Positions 6,944 through 12,724 of a stretch of DNA of 12,724 nucleotides are shown in pieces (position 1 is the stretch's first letter; every line of letters begins with the position of its first letter). The translations under genes were made by a program, and so were the position numbers. Source of the stretch: an uncultured Rickettsiales bacterium. GTDB lineage: Bacteria > Pseudomonadota > Alphaproteobacteria > Rickettsiales > UBA1997. The notes under the pieces are model-generated. The model was not told the DNA's origin. It did not search any database and saw nothing but the letters and a program-made list of their open reading frames with translations. Location of the stretch: contig CALBSF010000187.1 of NCBI GenBank assembly GCA_937927795.1, positions 1 through 12,724 of the forward strand, read 5' to 3'.

Positions 6944-7005
6944 CAATTAACTGCAGTCTTAACCAACTGTAGTCTAACCAATTGCAATCCTAACCAACCG
7001 TCATC
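6944..7005. repeat. Degenerate 15-16-bp tandem repeats
   Basis: Four imperfect units lie head to tail in the 3' intergenic region of kimA: 6944-6958 (CAATTAACTGCAGTC), 6960-6974 (TAACCAACTGTAGTC), 6975-6989 (TAACCAATTGCAATC) and 6991-7005 (TAACCAACCGTCATC). The spacing is 15-16 bp. There are no spacers between units and they are too short for CRISPR. The last unit runs into the left arm of the adjacent palindromic element. Confidence 0.65.
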
Positions 7006-7078
7006 TCGAGCGAAAGCGAGAGATCTCTAGCGAATGAACTCCAAAAAATCCCTTGACCTCCCGCTCAAAATAACAGTT
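6996..7078. repeat. Imperfect palindromic intergenic element
   Basis: The left arm 6996-7012 (AACCGTCATCTCGAGCG) and the right arm 7062-7078 (CGCTCAAAATAACAGTT) pair at 13 of 17 positions on the plus strand. The four mismatches are all C against A, so on the minus-strand RNA (the 3' region of the holC transcript) they become G-U wobbles and the 17-bp stem is continuous. The 49-nt loop contains a perfect inner palindrome, AGAGATCTCT (7019-7028). It resembles the intergenic palindromes beginning GTCATCTCGAGCGAAG that recur in several bacterial genomes (from memory). No clear U-tract follows on either side, so it is not a textbook intrinsic terminator, but it may stabilise 3' ends of the convergent genes. 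Confidence 0.65.
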
Positions 7079-7109
7079 TAAGGTTTAATTATGCCAAAAA
7101 ATAAAACCT

Positions 7110-7541
7110 CTACAACGCAAACTTCACCCACTTGCCTTCCTCTTTTTTATAAGAATTTTTTGGCTTCATTTTCTTAGCCAAAACTTTTGCCTCACTAAAA
7201 TCTCTTTCTTCAAAAAAATAAAAAACCCTTTCAAAGCTTGATAAAAAAGCATCTGATGGCTCTTGTAAAAAAATTAAAAAATTAGCTTGGTTTAAATTAT
7301 CTTCTTGGCCAGAAATCAAAACCGGCTGCCTTGCTGGCTCAAATTCCTTGTCACCAACTATTGCATGGGGAATAAATTTATGCCTGCCATAAGTCCACAG
7401 CGCAACATCAAGCTCAGCAATTTGTTTTTGATCGCTACAAAAAATCATCGCTCTTTTTTTATCTTCTAAAATTTTAATCAACAAAGGAGCAAGCGATTTT
7501 GCAATAGTCTCATCGGCTTGATAAAAAGTTATTTCTGGCAT
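7110..7541 (-). CDS. holC: DNA polymerase III subunit chi
   Basis: This 143-residue chi subunit belongs to the DNA polymerase III clamp-loader complex; it bridges the holoenzyme to SSB through its partner psi or directly. It opens with MPEITFYQ, the usual chi N-terminus. Residues 48-60 carry the diagnostic LWTYGRHKFIPHA segment, followed by PVLISGQEDNLNQANFLIFL (the conserved 'PV.L' region) and a C-terminal FFEERDFSEAKVLAKKM helix. The frame can be extended upstream to an ATG at 7580, but that would add 13 residues and overlap rppH. The ATG at 7541 gives family-like length and a 16-nt gap; an ATG at 7544 is equivalent. It is co-transcribed behind rppH. The short minus-strand unit converges on kimA. 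Confidence 0.88.
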   Translation of the reverse strand: MPEITFYQADETIAKSLAPLLIKILEDKKRAMIFCSDQKQIAELDVALWTYGRHKFIPHAIVGDKEFEPARQPVLISGQEDNLNQANFLIFLQEPSDAFLSSFERVFYFFEERDFSEAKVLAKKMKPKNSYKKEEGKWVKFAL

Positions 7542-7557
7542 CATTTTTGAAAGATCG

Positions 7558-8043
7558 TTATAAATATCGAGAAAACTCAACTATCACCGCATCATACATC
7601 TGGCGTTTAAAATCAACAATCGTTTTTATTATATCTTCTTTTGCAACCCATTTCCAATGCGAAAATTCTGGATCTAGAGTTTTTATATTAATATCCTCAT
7701 CAAGGCCAATAAATTCAAGCAAATACCACTTTTGTCTTTGACCCAAAAACTTACCACCCCAAAATTTCTTCTGTAATTTATATGGCAAATTGTAATAATA
7801 ATATCCTTGGCTTTTGGCAATAATTTTTACCTTATCTTTAGCAATTCCAGTTTCCTCTTTAAGCTCACGAAACATTGCCAGCTCTTCATCTTCACCAGCA
7901 TCAATTCCACCTTGCGGCATTTGCCAAGCATCAGAATGATTATCTATTCTTTTTCCAACAAAAATCTCTTTTTTATGATTAATAATCATAATGCCAACGC
8001 CACTGCGATATAGATAATCTGGTTTTGTTGGTATATTTAACAT
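7558..8043 (-). CDS. rppH: RNA 5'-pyrophosphohydrolase (Nudix)
   Basis: RppH removes pyrophosphate from 5'-triphosphorylated RNA, starting 5'-dependent mRNA decay; older annotations in this lineage call it (di)nucleoside polyphosphate hydrolase or InvA. The 161-residue protein opens YRSGVGIMIIN, followed by FVGKRIDNHSDAWQMPQGGI. It contains a perfect Nudix box at residues 45-67 (GGIDAGE, seven residues, RELKEETGI), with Glu60, Glu63 and Glu64 as metal ligands. The KWYLLEF and FSHWKWV segments later in the protein are typical of RppH. Length is normal. It starts the minus-strand unit rppH-holC and is read divergently from ccmF over a 97-bp gap. Confidence 0.93.
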   Translation of the reverse strand: MLNIPTKPDYLYRSGVGIMIINHKKEIFVGKRIDNHSDAWQMPQGGIDAGEDEELAMFRELKEETGIAKDKVKIIAKSQGYYYYNLPYKLQKKFWGGKFLGQRQKWYLLEFIGLDEDINIKTLDPEFSHWKWVAKEDIIKTIVDFKRQMYDAVIVEFSRYL

Positions 8044-8061
8044 TGCTTAAAATTGACTTGA

Positions 8062-8089
8062 TTGACCTTAAAAAATCATTTAATATAAA
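8062..8089 (+). promoter_or_regulatory. Promoter for the ccmF operon
   Basis: TTGACC (8062-8067), a 16-bp spacer and TATAAA (8084-8089) form a good sigma70-type promoter, with transcription expected near 8096, about 45 nt before the ccmF ATG. Its -10 region directly abuts the -10 of the opposing rppH promoter. Confidence 0.5.
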
Positions 8090-8090
8090 G

Positions 8091-8119
8091 AACTTAGAAA
8101 AATTTCATCTAAAAATCAA
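8091..8119 (-). promoter_or_regulatory. Promoter for rppH-holC
   Basis: On the minus strand, TTGATT (8119-8114), a 17-bp spacer and TAAGTT (8096-8091) fit a sigma70-type promoter, with a start near 8084 and a leader of about 40 nt. The same TTGATT -35 is used by the promoter proposed at 1019-1046. The start point would fall inside the -10 box of the ccmF promoter. Confidence 0.4.
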
Positions 8120-8140
8120 ACTTTACTTAAATAAATCAAC

Positions 8141-10021
8141 ATGGCACCAGTAATTGGGTTCACTTTTTTGCTTGCGATATTATTTATTGGTCTATTTTTG
8201 CCAATTTTTAATTTTACTGAATTTAAAAAAGGAATTAGCTTAAAAAGTCTGGATAATTTTTCAATCACAATAGTTACTTTAACCTTTATTTGCGCGGTTT
8301 TTGCACAGCTATCCTTAATTTATTCTTTTGTAATTTCTGATTATTCAGTTAAAAATATTTACCAAAATTCACATCATTTCAAACCTTTAATTTATAAAAT
8401 TTCAGCCAGCTGGGGCAATCACGAAGGCTCAATGTTGCTTTTAATCGTTATTATTTCTGGATATAATTTAATTTTTAATTTTTTAAGCAGAATTGATACC
8501 AAGCAAAAATTAATTATCACCTCTTGCCAGTCCTTTATTGTCGCGCTTTTTGCCGCTTTTACAATTTTTTCTTCCAATCCATTTGAAAGAATTTTTCCAG
8601 TTCCTTTAAATGGGCTTGGGCTAAATCCAATTTTGCAAGATATCGGATTGGCGCTTCACCCACCAATGCTTTACACTGGATATTTAGGATTTTCTTTAAT
8701 TTTTTCTTTTGCAATTGCCGGTCTTTTAACTGAAAAAATTAACCGCGAATTTGCGTCTTACTTAAAACCTTGGCTATTTTTTACTTGGAGTTTTTTAAGT
8801 TTAGGAATTGGTCTTGGTGCTTGGTGGGCTTACCGCGAGCTTGGTTGGGGCGGATATTGGTTTTGGGATCCAGTTGAAAATGTTTCGCTGATGCCTTGGC
8901 TTGCCGCAACCGCGCTAATTCACTGCTTAATGCTCTTAGAAAAAAAAGAAACCTTCAAAACTTGGACAATTTTTTTAAGTATATTAACTTTTATTTTATG
9001 CTTACTTGGAATTTTTTTAGTTCGCTGCGGAATCCTAACATCAGTTCACGCCTTTGCAATTGATGCGAGCCGCGGATTTTTTATCATTGCTTTATTAACA
9101 ATAATTGGCGGCAGCGGTTTATTTATTTTTGGACAAAAAATTGGTAAAATAAAAAGTGAAAAAAAAGAAATTATTTTTTCTTCAAAATTAGGATCGATTT
9201 TATTTAATAATTATTTTCTAGTCATAGCGCTATTCATTGTTTTGCTTGGCACAACCTACCCTATTTTCTTACGCAGCTTTTTTGATGAATTTATAACCAT
9301 CGGCCCTAGCTATTACAACCAAGTTTTTAGTCTTTTAATAATTCCATTTTTAATTTTTTTAGCAATTACCACTAATTTAAATTACGAAAAAAATTCTTCA
9401 ATTGCGCAAATTTTTAATCGTAAATTATTATTGATTTTTCTAGCTTCCTGCCTTATTTCCTGCCTTAGTTTTTTTTACGAAAATGAAGTAAAATTTTTGC
9501 AATTTATAATTTTAACTTTAGCCTATTTTGCCGCATTAAGTAATTTACTAAATAAACAAAATTTAATCGCAAAATTGGCTCACTGCGGCTTTTGTCTAAT
9601 AATTATAGGAATAGTTCTAACTTCATCTTTCGGGCTTACCAAAGAAATAAATTTAAAAGAAAATGAAAGCACCAAAATTGGTGAATATGAATTAAAATTT
9701 GAAAAAACCAGCTATGACCTACAAAGCAATTTTGTGGCTCGCCAAGGCGATTTTTCAATATTAAAAAATCAAAAAATAATTGGAAAATTAAGCCCCGAAC
9801 TTCGTTATTATCCAATATCATCGCAAACCACCAACGAATCTTCAATCAGACACGGCTTTTTTGGCGATTTATATTTAGTAATTGGCAATAAAGATGAAGA
9901 AGAAAACTATGCTTTAAGAATTTACTACAAACCGTTTATTTATCTAATTTGGATGGGCTGTTTGATGATTTTTATTGCAGGAATTTTAAATATCTTTATC
10001 AAAAAAAATGAGTATTTTTAG
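8141..10021 (+). CDS. ccmF: Cytochrome c maturation heme lyase subunit CcmF
   Basis: CcmF is the polytopic inner-membrane core of the system I cytochrome c heme lyase; it transfers heme from CcmE to apocytochrome c in the periplasm. The 626 residues agree with the family size (about 640-660). The WWD heme-handling region starts at Trp236 (WGGYWFWDPVENVSLMPW). Conserved histidines are present at His173 (LHPPMLYTGY), His261 (LIHC), His303 (SVHAF) and His481 (LAHCGF), matching the two periplasmic ligands and two b-heme ligands described in E. coli CcmF. WGNHEGS (91-97) is the conserved N-terminal loop. A large hydrophilic periplasmic segment (about 505-590) precedes the last helix. No other ccm gene is adjacent; dispersed ccm genes are common in Rickettsiales. 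The 3' end overlaps the MFS gene by 14 nt. Confidence 0.95.
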   Translation: MAPVIGFTFLLAILFIGLFLPIFNFTEFKKGISLKSLDNFSITIVTLTFICAVFAQLSLIYSFVISDYSVKNIYQNSHHFKPLIYKISASWGNHEGSMLLLIVIISGYNLIFNFLSRIDTKQKLIITSCQSFIVALFAAFTIFSSNPFERIFPVPLNGLGLNPILQDIGLALHPPMLYTGYLGFSLIFSFAIAGLLTEKINREFASYLKPWLFFTWSFLSLGIGLGAWWAYRELGWGGYWFWDPVENVSLMPWLAATALIHCLMLLEKKETFKTWTIFLSILTFILCLLGIFLVRCGILTSVHAFAIDASRGFFIIALLTIIGGSGLFIFGQKIGKIKSEKKEIIFSSKLGSILFNNYFLVIALFIVLLGTTYPIFLRSFFDEFITIGPSYYNQVFSLLIIPFLIFLAITTNLNYEKNSSIAQIFNRKLLLIFLASCLISCLSFFYENEVKFLQFIILTLAYFAALSNLLNKQNLIAKLAHCGFCLIIIGIVLTSSFGLTKEINLKENESTKIGEYELKFEKTSYDLQSNFVARQGDFSILKNQKIIGKLSPELRYYPISSQTTNESSIRHGFFGDLYLVIGNKDEEENYALRIYYKPFIYLIWMGCLMIFIAGILNIFIKKNEYF

Positions 10022-11318
10022 TCATAAACAAGAAATAATTACCAGAAATTATGATGTTGTCGATGCTGGATTTTCAGCAATTCCAAATCAGCCAAAAATT
10101 GATGACGCCCAAATTGTTAGCTCAAATTTTGGTAATATAAAAAATCTTATCGCGCTTTTTTCAGCAATTTTATTAGCCTCTATCGCCTACGGAATCATAG
10201 CGGTAATGATTGCACTTAAATTAGAATTACATGTAAAAAGTGAAATTCTAATGTCGGTTTCTTCTGCATCACAAATTATTGCTGGCGTTATATTTGCAAG
10301 ATTTTTACCAGCAGTTGGGCGCAAATTAGGACTTACCAATACAATCGCCCTCGCCTCATCAGTTTCTGCTATCGCCGCACTTTTAATGTATTTTTATTTC
10401 AATTATTTTTTGTGGATTTTAGTCATTTACATTTACGGAACATCACTTTTTGTCTGCGGCGTAAGTCGTCAAACCGTAATGATTGATTTGGCCCCAAAAC
10501 ATATGCGGGCAATCGTGATTTCTTGCGGCGGCATGATTGTTTCAATTGGCAATAGTTTGGGACCAATTTTATTAAAAGTTCTACAAACTTCAGATCAATT
10601 TATCAGCTTTGCCATTGCCTCTTCATTATTTTTAGCATCAATTTTACCTTTAAGAAAAGTAAAAAATATTAACAATCAAGTTCGCGAAGAAAAGAAAATC
10701 GGGCTTTGGCGATATATTAAAAACTCACCAAAAATTATGGCCGCTGGTTTTTGCGCAAATTACGCCTTATCGTCCACGTCCGCCTTTTTAATTATCTATG
10801 GAATCAAGATTGGCATGGACAAAGACAATTCCTCACTACTTCTTTCAGTCTTTTTATTTGGCTCAATTTTTTCAATTCCAATTGCCTACTTAGTTGATAT
10901 TTTAAATCGACGATTTTTAATGATTTTTTCTGGAATTTTAGCATTATTTTGTATGCTGCAATTGGTCTTATTGGCAAGTCAAAAAGAAATTTTTTCAACA
11001 ATTTTTCTAATGTTTGGATGCTTAATTGGAATGAAACTTTCGGCGGTAATTTTAATTAATGACAAATATAAACCAACCCAGCGCCTTGCGGTTAACAGCG
11101 CGTTTTCAAGAGTTTCTTTAACTGGAAATATTGTAGGAATTTTTACAACCGGCGCTATTATGAATTTACTTGGCGCAAAGGGCTTATGGGTTTCTAATAT
11201 GTTGATTTTACTGCTATTCTTGCTATTCTGTCTTTTTGATTATTCTAAAAAAATCAAAAATAAAGAAATAGATTTTAGTAAAATTTCCATACTCAATAAA
11301 AAAAATGCGATTATTTAA
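10008..11318 (+). CDS. Major facilitator superfamily transporter, substrate unknown
   Basis: This 436-residue membrane protein has about 12 hydrophobic segments in two halves separated by a basic, charged loop near residues 217-235 (RKVKNINNQVREEKKIGLWRY), the normal MFS arrangement. A hydrophilic N-terminal tail of about 45 residues precedes the first helix. Features consistent with MFS include GRKLG in the loop after TM2, the TM4-5 segment GVSRQTVMIDLAPKHMRA and the N-rich, Gly-rich stretch SCGGMIVSIGNSLGP. The second half repeats the pattern (YLVDILNRRFLM). The sequence gives no reliable substrate; sugar, metabolite or drug export are all possible. The ATG lies within the ccmF stop region (14-nt overlap) and the 3' end overlaps sppA by 14 nt, so the three genes are likely translated in a coupled fashion. 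Confidence 0.8.
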   Translation: MSIFSHKQEIITRNYDVVDAGFSAIPNQPKIDDAQIVSSNFGNIKNLIALFSAILLASIAYGIIAVMIALKLELHVKSEILMSVSSASQIIAGVIFARFLPAVGRKLGLTNTIALASSVSAIAALLMYFYFNYFLWILVIYIYGTSLFVCGVSRQTVMIDLAPKHMRAIVISCGGMIVSIGNSLGPILLKVLQTSDQFISFAIASSLFLASILPLRKVKNINNQVREEKKIGLWRYIKNSPKIMAAGFCANYALSSTSAFLIIYGIKIGMDKDNSSLLLSVFLFGSIFSIPIAYLVDILNRRFLMIFSGILALFCMLQLVLLASQKEIFSTIFLMFGCLIGMKLSAVILINDKYKPTQRLAVNSAFSRVSLTGNIVGIFTTGAIMNLLGAKGLWVSNMLILLLFLLFCLFDYSKKIKNKEIDFSKISILNKKNAII

Positions 11319-12117
11319 AAAATTTTTCAAAAAAAATAAAACCCCAGTCGTTGCCTGCGTTAATCTGCAAGGCGTAATTGGCAAAGATGGCAAAATAAAT
11401 TCTGGCATTAATTTTGACAATGTCGCCCCACTTTTAAAGCGCGCTTTTGAAATGAAAAAAATCAAAGCCGTAGCCTTAAATATCAACTCTCCGGGCGGCT
11501 CACCAGTTCAATCAGAATTGATATATAAATATATACGAGAATTATCACAGGAAAAAAAGATTCCCACTTACACATTCGCTCAAGATCTGGCTGCTTCTGG
11601 CGGCTATTACTTGCTTCTTAGCGGCGATGAAATTTATGCTCATAATTCTTCAATTATCGGCTCAATTGGCGTAATTTTTTCTGGCTTTGGATTTGTTGAT
11701 TTAATCAAGAAAATCGGGGTTGAAAGAAGAATTTACACCGAAGGGAAAAACAAAGCGATTCTTGATCCTTTCATGGAAGAAGAAGATGAAAATATCCAAA
11801 TTTTAAAAGATGCCCAAAGAGATGTTTACGAAAGCTTCAAAGACCTAGTAAAATCAAGGCGGCAAGGCAAATTAAAAAATGAAGAAAATTTATTTACCGG
11901 CGCCTTCTGGTCAGGAAAAAAAGCCCATGAATTAGGCTTAATTGACGGCATTTGCGACATGAGAGAAAAAATGAAAGAAAAATTCGGCGCCAAAACCGAG
12001 TTTGTTTACATAACAGCCAAAAAATCATTTATTAAAAGCTTTTTTTCTGAAAAATTACTTGATGGAATTTTTTATAAAATCGAGGAAAGAGTTTGTTTTA
12101 ATAGGTTTGGATTGTAA
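11305..12117 (+). CDS. sppA: Short SppA-type peptidase, family S49
   Basis: This 270-residue ClpP-fold serine peptidase belongs to the single-domain S49 family that degrades cleaved signal peptides and other membrane-associated peptides. Motifs in order: oxyanion-side NINSPGGSPVQSE (59-71), nucleophile Ser98 in DLAASGGYYLLLSG, a conserved SSIIGSIGVI stretch (115-124) and the general-base Lys150 in TEGKNKAILDPF. FTGAFWSGKKAHELGLID near residue 200 is also typical. The N-terminus is MRLFKKFFKKNK, a basic amphipathic start with no transmembrane anchor, whereas E. coli SppA and many short SppA proteins are membrane-anchored. It may sit on the inner face of the membrane or be soluble. The start lies 14 nt inside the MFS gene. 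The C-terminal 25 residues (KSFIKSFFSEKLLDGIF) are amphipathic. Confidence 0.92.
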   Translation: MRLFKKFFKKNKTPVVACVNLQGVIGKDGKINSGINFDNVAPLLKRAFEMKKIKAVALNINSPGGSPVQSELIYKYIRELSQEKKIPTYTFAQDLAASGGYYLLLSGDEIYAHNSSIIGSIGVIFSGFGFVDLIKKIGVERRIYTEGKNKAILDPFMEEEDENIQILKDAQRDVYESFKDLVKSRRQGKLKNEENLFTGAFWSGKKAHELGLIDGICDMREKMKEKFGAKTEFVYITAKKSFIKSFFSEKLLDGIFYKIEERVCFNRFGL

Positions 12118-12150
12118 AATAACAAAAATTTAACCACGTTTCAAAACACC

Positions 12151-12648
12151 ATGAAAACAACCCACAATAATTATGCTTTTATCGACAGCCAAAATTTAAA
12201 CCTAGGCATTAGATGCCAAGGCTGGAAACTAGACTTTGGTAGATTTTTTATTTACTTAAAAGATAAATTTCTTGTAAAAAAAGCTTTTTTATTTATTGGA
12301 TATGTCGAGGGAAATGAAGCTCTTTATACTGAGTTACAAAGAGCTGGCTATATAGTTATATTTAAGCCAACTCAAAGATCGAAAAATGGTGAAATTAAAG
12401 GAAATGTTGATGCGGAGTTAGTGCTCCACACAATGATTGAATATCAAAATTATGATAAGGCGGTTATAGTAAGCGGAGACGGAGACTTTAAATGCTTAGT
12501 GCAATATCTCTATGAAAACAACAAACTAGAAAGATTAATTATTCCCAATCGATCTAAATATTCAGTTTTCTTCAAAGACTTTTATGAGAAAGGCCTAATA
12601 AGCTTTCTTAATAATTTAGAAAGTAAATTAAAAATTAGACAAAAATAA
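12151..12648 (+). CDS. NYN-domain (LabA/DUF88-like) putative ribonuclease
   Basis: This 165-residue single-domain protein has the PIN-like NYN fold, a metal-dependent nuclease family thought to act on RNA. The conserved acidic residues are all visible: Asp12 in AFIDSQNL, Asp87 in KGNVDAELVLH, and Asp110 and Asp112 in VSGDGDFKCLVQYL. The middle segment AFLFIGYVEGNEALYTELQRAG (from about residue 44) is typical of the bacterial group. No extra domain is attached. It starts 33 nt after sppA, may be read from the same operon, and its stop codon is the first base-paired triplet of the downstream hairpin. The partner RNA and biological role are unknown; no toxin or antitoxin partner is adjacent. Confidence 0.85.
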   Translation: MKTTHNNYAFIDSQNLNLGIRCQGWKLDFGRFFIYLKDKFLVKKAFLFIGYVEGNEALYTELQRAGYIVIFKPTQRSKNGEIKGNVDAELVLHTMIEYQNYDKAVIVSGDGDFKCLVQYLYENNKLERLIIPNRSKYSVFFKDFYEKGLISFLNNLESKLKIRQK

Positions 12649-12679
12649 AGCCGGCTCTACATAAATAGAGCCGGCTTTA
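12646..12679. terminator. 14-bp perfect hairpin after the NYN gene
   Basis: The arms 12646-12659 and 12666-12679 are exact complements (core AAAGCCGGCTCTA) with a 6-nt loop, CATAAA, and the stop TAA of the NYN gene forms the base of the stem. On the plus strand only TTTA closes the stem and AAAAAGCG follows, a weak U-tract. Read on the minus strand the stem is followed by TTTATTTTTG, a better terminator. It may end the NYN transcript, act bidirectionally, or insulate the riboswitch region just downstream. Hairpin certain, direction not. Confidence 0.65.
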
Positions 12680-12680
12680 A

Positions 12681-12724
12681 AAAGCGAGGAGCGTTGCCTA
12701 GGGACAAAACCTTTCGGGTAATCT
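12681..12724 (+). promoter_or_regulatory. 5' part of a probable SAH riboswitch
   Basis: The plus strand carries GAGGAGCGTTGC at 12686-12697, which matches the highly conserved 5' core of the S-adenosylhomocysteine riboswitch (GAGGAGCG[C/U]UGC), preceded by AAAGC as the possible P1 strand. The segment is about half G+C in an otherwise very AT-rich window, as expected for a structured RNA. The rest of the aptamer (the returning P1 strand containing AGGCUCG and the AACGGCGCUC pseudoknot partner) would lie beyond the window edge, so the fold cannot be completed here. SAH riboswitches activate genes that clear SAH, mostly ahcY and sometimes metE or metH, so such a gene is predicted to the right. 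The call rests on one conserved 12-mer plus composition and position. Confidence 0.55.

Noticed and set aside
6944..7005. CRISPR array
   Set aside because: The units are 15-16 bp, degenerate and contiguous, with no spacers and no cas genes nearby.
7542..7580. Longer holC starting at 7580
   Set aside because: It would overlap the rppH 3' end and add 13 residues before the family-typical MPEITFYQ start.
11223..11486. 87-codon minus-strand frame across the MFS/sppA junction
   Set aside because: It overlaps the conserved catalytic-domain start of sppA and the MFS C-terminus, and has no recognisable features; a shadow of the real genes.
1139..12648. TGA reassigned to tryptophan, because none of the twelve complete genes ends in TGA
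   Set aside because: All proteins read through with TGG for Trp and no in-frame TGA was needed to extend any of them. Twelve stops (nine TAA, three TAG) in AT-rich DNA are compatible with the standard code.
12649..12724. Minus-strand protein-coding end, or tRNA/tmRNA/RNase P RNA
   Set aside because: The minus frames either stop within a few codons or read through a perfect hairpin, and no tRNA-like acceptor or RNase P core motif is present. The plus-strand SAH aptamer core explains the GC-rich patch better.

Overview
The window is strongly AT-rich and densely coded. It looks like a chromosomal segment of a Gram-negative proteobacterium, most likely an AT-rich alphaproteobacterium (Rickettsiales- or Holosporales-like). 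The evidence is two lipoproteins with lipoboxes, a SPOR domain, a DNA polymerase III chi subunit, RppH, a system I cytochrome c maturation protein (CcmF), Lys/Asn/Ile-rich proteins and almost no Shine-Dalgarno sequences. The lineage is inferred from gene content and composition, not from a phylogenetic marker. All stops are TAA or TAG, and no gene is interrupted by TGA, so the standard code applies.

Layout. (1) Positions 1-898, minus strand: the N-terminal 299 codons of an unrecognised protein that runs off the left edge, with a 45-bp tandem duplication near its start. (2) 899-1207: a divergent intergenic region with a good minus-strand promoter, an AT-rich perfect palindrome, a plus-strand -35 box and an 8-codon leader ORF. 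(3) 1208-6929, plus strand: a tight six-gene run with gaps of 2-13 nt and one overlap. It encodes a SPOR-domain lipoprotein, a lipoprotein of unknown function, a D-Ala-D-Ala carboxypeptidase, YbaB/EbfC, phosphoribosylanthranilate isomerase (TrpF) and a KimA-like APC-superfamily permease that is probably a potassium importer. The first three act at the peptidoglycan and outer membrane; the last three appear to be passengers. (4) 6930-7109: convergent intergenic region holding degenerate 15-16-bp tandem repeats fused to an imperfect palindromic element. (5) 7110-8043, minus strand: rppH and holC. (6) 8044-8140: back-to-back divergent promoters. (7) 8141-12117, plus strand: ccmF, an MFS transporter and a short SppA-type S49 peptidase, each overlapping the next by 14 nt; then a NYN-domain putative nuclease (12151-12648). 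(8) 12646-12724: a 14-bp perfect hairpin, then a GC-rich segment opening with GAGGAGCGTTGC. That is the 5' signature of the S-adenosylhomocysteine (SAH) riboswitch and is cut by the window edge.

Most genes are conserved housekeeping functions. The less ordinary items are the probable SAH riboswitch, the KimA-like permease with its ion-site residues intact, a trpF away from other trp genes, the composite repeat/palindrome between kimA and holC, the mini leader ORF that abuts the first lipoprotein start, and two proteins I do not recognise (minus strand at the left edge, and the second lipoprotein). I did not find a clear new defence or mobile system.
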